Shown here piece by piece: positions 22,401 through 29,240 of a stretch of 64,000 nt of DNA; position 1 is the stretch's first letter; every line of letters starts with the position of its first letter. The DNA lies in the NCBI RefSeq assembly GCF_037126465.1, contig NC_088203.1, positions 97,092,668-97,156,667 on the forward strand. Reading direction: 5' to 3'. The notes below the pieces were generated by a model that was not told the origin of the DNA, ran no database searches, and saw only the letters and a program-made list of their open reading frames with translations. Origin of the DNA: Ornithodoros turicata. Its lineage: Eukaryota > Arthropoda > Arachnida > Ixodida > Argasidae. The position numbers and the translations under genes are program-made.

Positions 22401-24546
22401 TGGGAGGAACCGAGAGGTCTGCCTGCCTGATTAGGCGGCATGTTTCTCGGGAAGGGAAAGGTGGTGGAGAGGAAGAGAGGAAAGGGTGGAGTGGAAGACC
22501 GAGCGGAATCAGCTCGGGGGGAGGATAGCTGCGTCCATGGGCCGACTTCAGGGGAACTGTGCCGGCATACGCCTATTACACATCTGAGGGAAACCCAGGA
22601 AAAACCCCAGACGGCACAGCCGGCCCGCGGATTCGAACCGCGGACCTCCCAGTCTCCAAGCGCACGCGTTACCGCTGCGCCACCACGATGGAGGAGGAGG
22701 AGGAGTGTCGTTGGGAGGAACCCGAGAGGTCTGCCTGCCTGATTAGGCGGCATGTTTCTCGGGAAGGGAAAGATGGTGGACAGGAGGAAAGGGTGAAGTG
22801 GAAGACCGAGCGGAATCCGCTCAGGGGGAGGATAGCTGCGTCCATGGGCCGACTTCAGGGGAACTGTGCCGGCATACGCCTATTACACATCTGAGGGAAA
22901 CCCAGGAAAAACCCCAGACGGCACAGCCGGCCCGCGGATTCGAACCGCGGACCTCCCAGTCTCCAAGCGCACGCGTTACCGCTGCGCCACCGGAGTTGGT
23001 CGCGCCACCACGATCTTGAGCTAATTACCTGCATTCTCAGCGCGAAATGTAGTCAAATTAATTGTGTCTGACAGGAATCCGTCACTGTCCTATTCTACTC
23101 ATGTGTTCACTTTCAGCAGGACTAGTACTTGCGCTAGTTATTAGTACACGAGTGTGCAGCCTACAAAGACAGCCAAGAATGTCTCCCGCCATTCAGGCAA
23201 CCTATGTTGCTTTGGTACTTCCGGCGTGTCGACTGACAAACAAGTTTCCTCACGTCACCTTCAAATATTCCCAATACGAACATCATCATGAATACAGCGT
23301 GGCGCGTGCACCGTCGTCTGTTTACTGTTGCGAAACTTCTATGACCTTGCCTCGAACGAGTGCACTGGGGACTGCGTTTGCATGCTCTGGCAGATTACCT
23401 AGTCGATTATGCTTTGGTGACGAGGTTTCCCCTGTAGCACTGAACCTCAACCACCAGGTCCCGCACTGAGGGCTTATCTATATAGTTTCGGCGTCGGCTC
23501 ACTACTTGTCGTGACGCAGAGTGATGCAGCTAGCTATTGCAGCCAATAGGAACAAGCGTAGGACAGGCAGGGCTTAAACGTTCAGTTTTTAGGTTGCGCA
23601 CGATTACAGTAAACGTTCTTCGACCACTGAACATGGGGACAGCGGTAAACATTATATCCTCGTCATGTATCCAGCAGCAACGGGCAGGGCAAGATAAAAG
23701 ACCCTTTCTTTTTCAGGATGTGATCAACTACAACTGTCGCTCACTGGTAGCGTCGGTTCCGTTCTTTGCGAACGCCGACCCCAACTTCGTGAACGATGTG
23801 GTGACGAAGCTCAAATACGAGGTTTTCCAGCCTGGCGACGTCATCATAAAAGAAGGCACCCTCGGAACGAAAATGTACTTCATTCAAGAAGGCATTGTAG
23901 ACATTGTCATGAGCAACGGGGAAGTTGCCACCAGCCTATCAGACGGATCCTATTTTGGAGGTGAGTTCTTAGCATATATAAACCGCTGAGCAATGTCCTA
24001 ATTTCGGTTACCAATACAATATAATCTAGTCCAATCAGGCTTACCAATCCAACTGCACATTTTGCTTCCTCGACAGAAATATGCCTACTGACCAACGCCC
24101 GACGTGTAGCTAGCGTCCGGGCTGAGACCTACTGCAACCTCTTCTCGCTCTCGGTAGAACACTTCAACGCTGTCCTTGACGTCTACCCGGTCATGCGACG
24201 CACCATGGAATCTATCGCCGCTGAACGACTCAACAAGATCGGCAAGAACCCTTGCATCGTTTCCCAACGTGAAGACCTGCGCGTCGACCTCAACACGGTC
24301 ACAGCTCTCCTCCAGTCCGCCCAATCACCGGACGGCTCGCCGGACAGCTGCGACAGGAAGTCTACAAGTCACGGAGGTGGCTTCCTCGGGGTGCGACGCG
24401 CGAACATTCCCCGGCCAAAGTCCGAGAGTTGTTTCCATCGCATGTTCGACATGGCTGGGGCACCCAACCCTATACCGCGTTCGGGAACGTTCTACGAGTC
24501 ACTGACCGGTGCAGGTTCGCAGACCAATCTGCAGACGGAGGACTGA
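1236..24546 (+). CDS. Ih: HCN/Ih hyperpolarization-activated cyclic-nucleotide-gated channel (whole gene, nine coding exons)
   Basis: Joined coding exons: 1236-1442, 6055-6336, 8847-9010, 10264-10538, 20236-20385, 20443-20661, 21222-21368, 23717-23960, 24077-24546. Every junction keeps phase, and Met 1309 to the stop gives 694 residues. The product is a tetrameric plasma-membrane cation channel that opens on hyperpolarization and is tuned by cAMP. Seen directly: the [15 protein letters not shown] block before S1, S1-S6, an S4 with a basic residue about every third position ([20 protein letters not shown]), the CIGYG selectivity filter (about residues 356-360), a C-linker, and a cyclic-nucleotide-binding domain with GEICLLT and RRVASV. 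The family identity is certain. The true N-terminus is not: the reading frame is open from 1309 back to an acceptor at 1235, so a further upstream exon may exist outside or unseen in the window. The C-terminus ends TED, not the SNL of vertebrate HCNs. Confidence 0.96.
1697..1770 (-). repeat. SINE tail fragment
   Basis: A (GTG)n run is followed by a segment matching the tail of the SINE at 40045 (GCTTGCCGTTGT.., CACTTATGTGGGC.., GTCACGAC). The tRNA-like head is absent. Confidence 0.45.
1771..3920. other. HCN intron 1, no gene seen
   Basis: No coding exon recognised. Contains T-rich low complexity at about 3590-3800 made of TTTA, TTTC and CTTT units, and a C run at 3873-3882. The open frame at 2280-2705 has no recognisable domain and is treated as chance. 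Confidence 0.5.
3590..3800. repeat. T-rich simple repeat (TTTA/TTTC)n
   Basis: About 200 bases almost entirely of TTTA, TTTC and TTCTTT units on the plus strand. It is adjacent to the tail side of a minus-strand LINE fragment. Confidence 0.8.
3924..4345 (-). mobile_element. 3' end of a non-LTR retrotransposon (LINE), truncated
   Basis: Read on the minus strand, the end of an open frame encodes [20 protein letters not shown] then [20 protein letters not shown], the C-terminal block typical of arthropod LINE ORF2 proteins. It is followed by a short 3' region and a tail of (TGTTG)n, seen on the plus strand as CAACAACAACAACA at 3924-3938. Upstream, the frame is broken by at least one shift near 4200. 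Dead 5'-truncated copy. Confidence 0.65.
4731..4948. mobile_element. Family A palindromic MITE, shortened left arm
   Basis: Begins CACTCTTAGAAATGAAGTTC and ends TTTTTAAGAGTGTG. The left arm lacks part of the TTGTTGAAAACGGGAG segment that the right arm keeps, so the hairpin is asymmetric. First element of the tandem duplication. Confidence 0.8.
4949..5188. mobile_element. Family A MITE with diverged left end
   Basis: The core GGGAGGCGTACGCC with a GTGACACTTATG loop and a complete right arm to AAGAGTGTAG are clear. The left end has been replaced by ACAGTATCGATTAAAAATAC. Confidence 0.75.
5342..5592. mobile_element. Family A palindromic MITE, full length
   Basis: Starts ACACTCTTAAAAATGAGCTT and ends in the complement. 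Both arms are intact around GCGTACGC. Counterpart of the 4731-4948 copy in the tandem duplication, but without its deletion. Confidence 0.85.
5593..5832. mobile_element. Family A MITE with diverged left end, duplicate copy
   Basis: Counterpart of 4949-5188 in the second duplication unit, with the same ACAGTATCGATTAAAAATAC replacement at the left. The duplication therefore happened after the left arm was lost. Confidence 0.75.
6055..6336 (+). CDS. Ih: HCN coding exon 2 (HCN domain before S1)
   Basis: Acceptor TGTGCAG, donor CAG|GTAC, with exact phase match on both sides. A Gly-rich low-complexity start ([14 protein letters not shown]) leads into [14 protein letters not shown] and the strongly conserved HCN domain ([47 protein letters not shown]), which packs against the voltage sensor. 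The exon follows directly after the tandemly duplicated MITE block at 4731-5990. Confidence 0.95.
6337..8846. other. HCN intron 2
   Basis: No coding sequence recognised. Holds a segment at about 7026-7110 with GATTCG/CGAATC inverted motifs ending GACCCATCCCTA (probable hAT-like fragment) and a MITE at 8113-8361. An ORF at 6444-6776 (minus) has no domain. Confidence 0.5.
8113..8361. mobile_element. Family A MITE, diverged
   Basis: The arms TACGCTCTTAAAAATGAACT..CTCCTAGCCAACTATAATC are recognisable, but the core has decayed (GGGGGTCACGTCATTTTTGT against ATGGTGTACGCCCCCG). Older than the copies at 9229 or 16384. Confidence 0.75.
8847..9010 (+). CDS. Ih: HCN coding exon 3 (S1 and S2)
   Basis: Acceptor TTTCAG, donor GG|GTAAGT. 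It encodes [20 protein letters not shown] (S1), a short loop, then [20 protein letters not shown] (S2) ending NFRTG. A MITE begins about 220 bases downstream of the donor, at 9229. Confidence 0.96.
9229..9478. mobile_element. Family A palindromic MITE
   Basis: Complete hairpin, CACTCTTAAAAATGTACTTC to TTTTTAAGGGTGTG, with GGCGTACGCC on both sides of the loop. Lies in HCN intron 3, about 220 bases after the exon 3 donor. Confidence 0.85.
10089..10200. mobile_element. Family B MITE, half copy
   Basis: Only the right arm remains: ACAAAAAGGCGTACGCCCCC, then CTTCGAATCAGAAGCGATAA and GTGACGTTCTGTGTTTAGAG. Family B differs from A by GAATCAGAAGCGATAACCC in place of CAACAAATCAGGGCAGATAA. Confidence 0.65.
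10264..10538 (+). CDS. Ih: HCN coding exon 4 (S3 and S4 voltage sensor)
   Basis: Acceptor GTACGTAG, donor TAC|GTAAGG, phase 0 at the end. It contains [20 protein letters not shown] (S3) and the S4 voltage sensor, with Arg/Lys spaced about every three residues, ending in the S4-S5 linker [13 protein letters not shown]. The next intron is almost 9.7 kb and carries most of the MITE copies. Confidence 0.97.
10598..10845. mobile_element. Family A palindromic MITE
   Basis: Full hairpin directly after the HCN exon 4 donor (60 bases away). The arms CACCTCATAGCACGTTCCTA and complement are nearly identical, with a short deletion (ATGGCTAGG) in the right arm. Confidence 0.85.
10851..11100. mobile_element. 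Family B palindromic MITE
   Basis: CACTCTCAGGACAGAACTTC to TGTTCTGAGAGTGTG, with core GGCGTACGCCTTTTTGTAGC. Starts within six bases of the preceding family A element. Confidence 0.8.
11157..11388. mobile_element. Decayed family A MITE
   Basis: The left arm ACCCTTAAAAGAGAACTTCA and right arm ATTCGGTGAAGTTCTGTTTT are recognisable. Part of the core around GCGTACGCC is missing on the left side. Confidence 0.65.
11866..12120. mobile_element. Family A palindromic MITE
   Basis: ACACTCTTAGAAGTGAACTT to TTATTTTTAAGAATGT, with GGAGGCGTACGCCTTTTTTG and its complement. An A run has expanded in the right half. Confidence 0.8.
12152..12378. mobile_element. Family B palindromic MITE
   Basis: TACACTCCAAAAACAGAGCT to TTTTTAGAGTGTAC. 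Both arms carry TTCGAGGAAAGAGGGAGGCG or its complement. Part of the right arm (the segment matching CATAGCACGCTGTGCGCCAA) is deleted. Confidence 0.8.
12377..12627. mobile_element. Family B palindromic MITE, abutting its neighbour
   Basis: ACACTCTAAAAACTGAACTT to TCAGTTTTTAGAGTGTACT. It shares its terminal TAC with the element to the left, so the junction reads TAGAGTGTACACTCTA. Confidence 0.8.
13113..13369. mobile_element. Family A palindromic MITE
   Basis: CACCCTTAAAAGCGAACTTC to TTTGTTTTTAAGAGTGTG. The core GGGGAGGCGTACGCC is followed by a T run on the left side. Confidence 0.8.
13371..13515. mobile_element. MITE fragment (core and part of right arm)
   Basis: GGGCGTACGCTTTTCTGTGG and GGCGTACGTCTTCCGTTTTC with a degraded right arm. 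No left arm. Confidence 0.55.
13516..13756. mobile_element. Degraded family A MITE
   Basis: TTCGCCGCATAACACGCTCC through GGAGGCGTACGCCTTTTTGT to ACGTGGTGAAGCTTTGTTTT. The right half has decayed and the outer ACTCTTA is missing on the left. Confidence 0.6.
13760..16380. other. HCN intron 4, middle part
   Basis: No HCN exon or other recognisable gene. The 242-codon open frame at 14138-14866 has no domain and a composition like the surrounding AT-rich DNA. A LINE-like fragment lies at 15359-15725 and a MITE arm fragment at about 16069-16100. Confidence 0.5.
15359..15725 (+). mobile_element. Possible LINE ORF2 N-terminal fragment
   Basis: In the plus frames, after an Arg/Asn-rich stretch, [19 protein letters not shown] resembles the start of non-LTR retrotransposon endonuclease domains, which typically begin with a Leu-Tyr/Trp-Thr-Asn motif and Leu-X-X-Leu. 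A stop breaks the frame at about 15624 and similarity ends soon after. Weak call from one short motif. Confidence 0.3.
16384..16621. mobile_element. Near-perfect palindromic MITE with altered core (GGAGGAGCC subfamily)
   Basis: The arms run from TACACTCTTAGAAATGAACT to the complement and differ at about one position over roughly 110 bases. In place of GGCGTACGCC the core has GGGAGGAGGAGCCTATTTTG and its complement around a loop of about 14 bases. The youngest-looking copy in the window. Confidence 0.9.
16687..16860. mobile_element. MITE internal fragment (family A)
   Basis: ATCATCGCGAATGACATCGT, GGGAGGCGTACGCCTTTTTG and a diverged right half (GGCGTATGTCCTACGC). Both outer ends are missing. 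Confidence 0.6.
16945..17248. mobile_element. Chimeric MITE: family B left arm, family A right arm
   Basis: The left side has CGCCAACCACTATGCC and TATCGCTTCTGATTTGAGGA (family B). The right side has CCTCCCATTTTTCAACAAAT (family A). The outer right end, GTGGTGAAGTTTTGTTTTTA, is displaced by about 70 bases of unrelated sequence. Confidence 0.55.
17260..18170. other. HCN intron 4, unremarkable AT-rich stretch
   Basis: No gene or repeat family recognised apart from a short (AAATA)n run at 17848-17868. Confidence 0.5.
18172..18728. mobile_element. MITE with TACACTGGAGCC ends, split by another element
   Basis: The left end TACACTGGAGCCCTGATATAAT is mirrored by the right end ATATCGTGGCTCCTCTGTA. 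Ends of this TA-flanked type with a GATATAAcGAA motif suggest a Tc1/mariner-derived MITE. It is interrupted at 18216-18609. Confidence 0.6.
18216..18609. mobile_element. Nested element with GGGTGTnCTA ends and TATA flanks
   Basis: Left CGGGGTGTCCTATCTAACAT and right end (reverse complement) CAGGGTGTTCTAACTTACAT match over about 25 bases. Both sides are flanked by TATA, consistent with a target duplication. The interior has a GC-rich segment (ACAACGCGGCCGCGTGCCGC) but no long ORF. Confidence 0.7.
18730..20235. other. HCN intron 4, 3' part
   Basis: No exon, RNA gene or clear repeat recognised before exon 5. The ORF at 18784-19170 has no recognisable domain. Confidence 0.5.
20236..20385 (+). 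CDS. Ih: HCN coding exon 5 (S5)
   Basis: Exactly 50 codons between CATTGCAG and GAG|GTAAGT. It encodes [18 protein letters not shown] (S5) and the turret [18 protein letters not shown]. The following intron (20386-20442) is only 57 bases long. Confidence 0.97.
20443..20661 (+). CDS. Ih: HCN coding exon 6 (pore loop and S6)
   Basis: Seventy-three codons. The pore helix and filter [18 protein letters not shown] are followed by S6 ([20 protein letters not shown]) and [12 protein letters not shown], the start of the C-linker. The donor is AAG|GCATGT, a GC donor. The nearest GT, three bases on, would break the phase with the next exon. Confidence 0.96.
21222..21368 (+). CDS. Ih: HCN coding exon 7 (C-linker)
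   Basis: Forty-nine codons between CTTGCAG and GAG|GTAAGA. It encodes [20 protein letters not shown] and [20 protein letters not shown] followed by GELSERLRE. These are the A'-D' helices that couple the nucleotide-binding domain to the gate. Confidence 0.97.
21848..22200 (+). mobile_element. LINE 3' end with inverted 5' portion
   Basis: The right part (about 22085-22200) reads as a LINE 3' tail on the plus strand: TTTATTCCCCCATTCC, AGAGTAGAGTATCGCC, then AATAAAGTTGTTGTTGTTGTT. The left part (about 21848-22040) is the ORF2 C-terminal region in the opposite orientation; its minus translation includes [16 protein letters not shown]. In the related copies at 37880 and 38449 both parts have the same orientation. 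Confidence 0.65.
22263..22371 (-). repeat. SINE-like fragment with tRNA B-box
   Basis: On the minus strand GGGTTCAAGCCCGGCC is a tRNA B-box-type sequence, followed by a stretch with repeated ACCTGGGGTAC/GTACCCCAGG units. Shorter than the neighbouring SINEs and of a different subtype. Confidence 0.45.
22371..22687 (-). repeat. tRNA-derived SINE, copy 1 of a tandem pair
   Basis: On the minus strand the element begins TGGCGCAGCGGTAACG (A box) and has GCGGTTCGAATCCGCG (B box), then a tRNA-unrelated body and a (TCC)n tail, seen at 22376-22392 as GGAGGAGGAGG. These are the hallmarks of a Pol III tRNA-type SINE. Confidence 0.8.
22685..22993 (-). repeat. tRNA-derived SINE, copy 2 of a tandem pair
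   Basis: Nearly identical to 22371-22687, including the same A and B boxes and body. The main differences are a shorter GGA run and an AGAGAGGAAGAGA-like indel. Directly adjacent and in the same orientation. Confidence 0.8.
22994..23716. other. HCN intron 7, 3' part
   Basis: No exon recognised. An ORF at 23062-23469 has no domain and is not supported by splice logic. Confidence 0.4.
23717..23960 (+). CDS. Ih: HCN coding exon 8 (end of C-linker, first half of nucleotide-binding domain)
   Basis: Acceptor TTTTTCAG, donor GGAG|GTGAGT. It encodes [20 protein letters not shown], then the beta roll [20 protein letters not shown] with [20 protein letters not shown] and DGSYFG. The length and motifs match the usual HCN cyclic-nucleotide-binding domain. 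Confidence 0.97.
24077..24546 (+). CDS. Ih: HCN coding exon 9 (phosphate-binding cassette, C helix, C-terminal tail, stop)
   Basis: Acceptor CTCGACAG after a 116-base intron; TGA stop at 24544-24546. It encodes [20 protein letters not shown] (phosphate-binding cassette), then the C helix ([34 protein letters not shown]) and a short Ser/Pro-rich tail ending [10 protein letters not shown]. Valine sits where vertebrate HCN2 has a cAMP-contacting Thr (RRTASV). The tail is much shorter than in vertebrate HCNs, which is usual for arthropods. No clear AATAAA was identified just downstream. Confidence 0.96.
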
Positions 24547-25445
24547 AGGGGCCTTAAAAAAATATTTGTTGCTCGCCGAGTGCGTCGCCGCAGACATGCT
24601 GCAGCACATATCCTGCTTTCTGTCTCGCACCGTTCACACATACGTCATCACCCATGTTACGGGTATGTCAATTCAAAGTGAGGGCACGCCCCGCTTTTTC
24701 TCCTGGAAAAAGCACGCAGACTAGGGAAACGGCAAAGTGGCATCACCTCGAAAGAGTGATGTGGACGCTACGCGGTACGGCGTTAATATTTGAAGCGTGT
24801 TTCCGTGCCTGTGGTTGAAGGACCATCCTGACCTAAAGGGAATTTATTCGAACCATTCGAGAGCCAGCGTTCGTGACTTATCTGCATAAGCGAGGTGGCC
24901 TGTGGTTCGTGCTACAGCCAGATAGGCTAAGCACAGTACTACATTCTACGACACACCTAAGTTAGCAAAATATATCTGTCTTCCTTGACTTGACTGTCCT
25001 CCCAGCTCGAGTACCATAAGCTCCTACGTGCGCGGCTCCTAATTGTAACCATTCGTACCAAGTTACCGCTACCTTAGCGAAAACCAAATTATCCAGAACA
25101 CCACGACAAGAACCGTTAATTCGTACTGTCGTGCAATCATGCACCAGCGAGAGACGGGGCGTGGCCTCTCTTGATTTCCGTGATGCAAAGTGCAGGATTC
25201 CAACAACGTATCAGGCAACAACGTCACGTGACAGGTGTGCTGGCGATGCAGATTTCACCCCTAATCTAGATTCTCAAGTTACTAAAAATGAACCTCAGAT
25301 GAATTAGATATATAAGCTAAATTACTATGCATCTACCATCATCCGCGATAAGTCCTCCAGCACAAAAGTTCGATGCACAGCTCAGTTGTAAGTGCATTCA
25401 CGATTGGTCCTGTGACTAAGTTGTAATCTTTACAACCACACGTTA

Positions 25446-25482
25446 TATGGGACGTTATGGGGACGTTATGGGGACGTTATAC
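25446..25482. repeat. Short tandem repeat, unit near GGGGACGTTAT
   Basis: Three consecutive copies of GGGACGTTATG-type units (TATGGGACGTTATGGGGACG..). Confidence 0.7.
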
Positions 25483-28004
25483 CACAATTCCCATACGTCT
25501 GCCTGTATATCTCAGCTCCCATGTTCACCCGTCACGTGAGCGGGACACCAACGTTGCCTGCCTGAAACGGTTCTCAGACTTTTCCAGCGAGCCAGCGCTT
25601 TCGTCACCGAGCATACTTTAGCACTCGCAATGCATGCGCACATCTCACACACGAAACAATCTCACCCACAGTGGAACGTCACTTCCGTGTCGTGACGTCA
25701 CACACTAGTGATTTTGCTAGGCCTCAGCAATGACTTCAAAACATGAAACTTTCGTAAAAGCTGTGGGCAATGACATCAGGGACGAATTTAATGGGGATCC
25801 ATAAATTCCGATTCCGCTTCTGTTGTTTCTCGATTTTGTTTCCTCGGCTATATTATGAAACCGGGCGTCACTTACGGGGGAACCGATGTACTGCAGGCTA
25901 CTCTAATTTTCTACAGCTTTTACACTTTTGCATCATCTAACATTTTTTACCGACTGCAGGTTGACCTAGTATACGCAGTTAGAGGTGAGAACAAGCGAAG
26001 GGGCCAAGTCTAATAGAGCTGGGGGTTGAGCGAGAAATTTATAAAAGGGTAAACGATCCCCTTTGAATGAAATACGTCTCTACAGATTTCACAGACGCTT
26101 ACGTGTGTGAATGACAACCACTAACTTTTACGAAAAGGGCATGTTCCTGTCTATTGCTACACGCACACGATTATGCACACACTATATAGTCACCATCATC
26201 AATTTAGTGCGCTCTAACAGGTCGAGCACATTTTGAAACAAAAATTAGTCGGCACACCACGAGTTGAACCATCAAAATACTATGCTATACTACTTTATAT
26301 ATCTATGAATCCTTCGTCGTGAAAAAGAATAACAATTATTTCTGTGATTTATAGAATTTACATTCCAACAATTCTCTTCCTGCTGCCTCTGAGGCAGCCT
26401 TTATTGTCTTCCCGTCACTTCTCTTGGTAATCGAAGCCGATTTTATTCAGCCTGTAACGTTTGTTTACCTTTCCTTTCTTTCTTTTTTTTTTTTTTTTTC
26501 TTGTAGAACTACAGTTTCCGGGTGATTTCCCGTAGAATTAGCAATGATAAGAACGATGTAGCACCTTTTAAAAAAGACTTATTTTTGCTAAAATTGGACC
26601 GCGTCGCTCACTCTCATTACATTTCATTTATTGTTACGTTAAACACCCCCATGAGGGTAACGATGTTGAATGCATATGGATATTTAATGGCCGCATAAAC
26701 CGCACCGTAGGTCGGACTATTTTTTCAAAAATGCACAACAAAAAAGTCAATTGTATACCTGTCATTGGCGAAAAAAGCTATGAGACTCGCGACAATGGGC
26801 TGCGGACGCCGCCATCTTGATTTTTATCCTTGCACTTGCCTGCCCAACACATTTGTCGCTTGCGCTGCGTTACTTTTATCGTCATTTTCGCCACATTCTT
26901 AATTGAATTCGTTATCTAGGAAAAATTGCCTTTTTGGGCAGGAGAGTCTGACCTATATATTCCGATTTGTGCGGTGATTACAATGACCTAAGTAGTTCAA
27001 ATTGCGAATCGCTACTGTTTTTTGTTTTGTTTTTTTCTACAATATGTGATCGCGAATACAGCGTACAATATATCACAGAACAAAAATACCGTAAAAGGCC
27101 AACGAATCAGAAAGTCACTAAGTGCTAAAAAAGCTTGATGCTATATACGCTTCCGCGCTTTTCGTGGTTTCGCAAGACGTGCGATCATGCCGAATGTTGC
27201 GGCATGCTAATCGCGAAAGCCTAGCGCGTGAAACAACCAAGGCGACAATCTTTCGCACGTGACAATGGGTTGGCTGTCGCACATCATGCCATCTTTAGCG
27301 CTTGAAATTGTTCCGTATCTATAAAGTCCAGCTGGTTGAAACCGCGGTGATTGATGTAAAAATTTGCTCTCTCTGTAGTAACTACTGAGTAACGGAGGGG
27401 GTACGTGGAAATTGAATGCGATCAAATTAAATATTTGCGTATTCAAACCGCCAACAACTCGGCAGGCCAATTAAGTTGTACAATAAGTACATAATCGCAA
27501 TCGGGAGGATGCGAGGCGACGTTTTTTATGCTACCGTTTAGTCCGCGTGGATTCGGTCTTGCGATATTTAAAATTTGAAAACACACTGTACCGCGTTCTT
27601 CTATCTGCACGACAAAAGAAGATTTTTTTTTTTCAGTCAATCTAAAAAAAAGCGAGGGGCAGTTCATCACTTCAACTATAGCGCGTCAGAGATCACGTGT
27701 CATATCTTTTTGACTACCATTCCCCCTTGTAGCAATGTTACCTTGGCTAATACATATTAGACGATATGCGCCCAGACAAATTATCCGCTGTCTTGCTCCT
27801 ACCTATAAAGTATACAACGTGAAGAAAATAATCTAAAATGGGGAATCGGGTATTTTTCTACTAAGTTATTGAGACCAAAGACAAATAGGCCGATACACGC
27901 ATCACATTTTCAATCCAATCGCTCACTCTCATCTTCGCCGCGACCATGAGCATTCTTCTGCCTCATCTTTATTCTTTTTGCCTCGCCTGGCAGACCATTT
28001 ATCA

Positions 28005-28045
28005 CACAAACACACATACACACACATATATATATATATATATAT
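28005..28045. repeat. (CA)n(TA)n microsatellite
   Basis: CACAAACACACATACACACA is followed by about ten TA units. Confidence 0.9.
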
Positions 28046-28707
28046 TGAATTGTTCCATAGCAATTTCAGCCCGCGCGACCGCGTTGAATGAAGAAGAGAC
28101 CCTGCAGTATTGTGACGTTGATTCTTACGTGTTTAACACAGGGGAAGCACTCGAGTGTTGCGACAAAGTGCGCTCATGCTTCAAGAAGAACTGTTCGCGA
28201 ATCACAAACGCGATATTTACGCATATAAGAAGCAGTGTGTGAAGAGCACTGCGAAACCTTGAATGGTGCCTAGAAACCCGCTTTAGAAACATGGAGACCT
28301 ACTGTTAGTTTTTGAGCCGTTTTCATTTAGAAGAACATCCATCCTACCCACACGTAGACACAGTGTTGCCGGAATAACGCACCATCTTTGGTGTCTTCAC
28401 GTGCCGTTATCGAGTAAGCTGATCGGGTATCACGGTAAAAGTTGGGTCAACTGTTCCGTAAATGATGCTCCCTGACTTCCGTGGCCCCAGTGATGTAACA
28501 AACGGTATCTCTCATTAATCACGCTGTGACACCTCGGCACATGTGGTTCATTACACAATGAACACACTGCGCTGCACGCCGGAGGATTCAGGGGAAAAAA
28601 AGAACTATTTTTCTACGCGTCGTACTTGGCGAGACATAAACCTTTGGAAACACGGACGCGACAAACTCTGATGTCACAAGAGCCATGTGTGAGGTGAGAA
28701 CTACAGT

Positions 28708-29240
28708 CATTCCCATTGGTTCTCATAAGCACGTGACCGCTCTCGCGCTACCTCACTGGCTGAGACGCCTGCAGGGACGTCAGGGCCGTATGAGTTCCGC
28801 CAGCCTATCAGGCAACGCATTTTTCCCGCTTCTTGCCCACCACAGCAAAATATAACCTCGAACCGGTCCTGTCGTGACGTCACATGTTTGTAAACAGAGG
28901 GTCGTCTATTGGGTAGTAGACATGACGTCGCAGACAGGCGGCAGAACGAAGCAGCTTTTCTGACCCGCAGGATTGTAATCTTAAGTTCTACATCTCCTAA
29001 CCTACACCTCTCTTTTAACAGAGTTTTTAACTGAGGAGGTCTTTGAAGGAGTTGCGACACTTCAGCCTGAGTTATGTTATGTAAGATAAACGTGATAACG
29101 CTGATAACGTGATAACGGTGAAAGTAGGTGATAGACGCACCGGCACCTCGAATATCGAAACTGATCCGACTCAATGCCGGCATCTCCGCCAGTGTTGTTG
29201 CCGCGAAAGTGGTCACGTGCCTACGAGGACCAATAGAATA
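28708..29240. mobile_element. Foldback element with CATTGGTTCTCATAAGCACGTGACC-like ends
   Basis: The left end ATTGGTTCTCATAAGCACGT (28716 on) matches the reverse complement of the right end (ATTGGTCCTCGTAGGCACGT, read on the minus strand up to about 29240) over about 28 bases. The interior contains a 169-codon minus ORF without a recognisable domain, which I do not call a gene. Confidence 0.5.

Larger units (their letters stand above)
24547..28700. other. HCN 3' flank and gene-poor region
   Basis: No coding gene recognised. Contains a short tandem repeat at 25446-25482, a T run at 26486-26500, and (CA)n/(TA)n at about 28005-28045. The end of the HCN 3' untranslated region could not be placed. 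Confidence 0.5.

Noticed and set aside
22620..22685. Possible functional tRNA gene on the minus strand
   Set aside because: A and B boxes are present, but the sequence does not fold into a complete cloverleaf and continues into a SINE body and tail. The same holds for 43912-44125.
22100..22753. 217-codon minus-strand ORF and several plus ORFs of similar peptides
   Set aside because: They fall on the tandem SINEs and LINE tail. The repeated peptide reflects duplicated SINE sequence.
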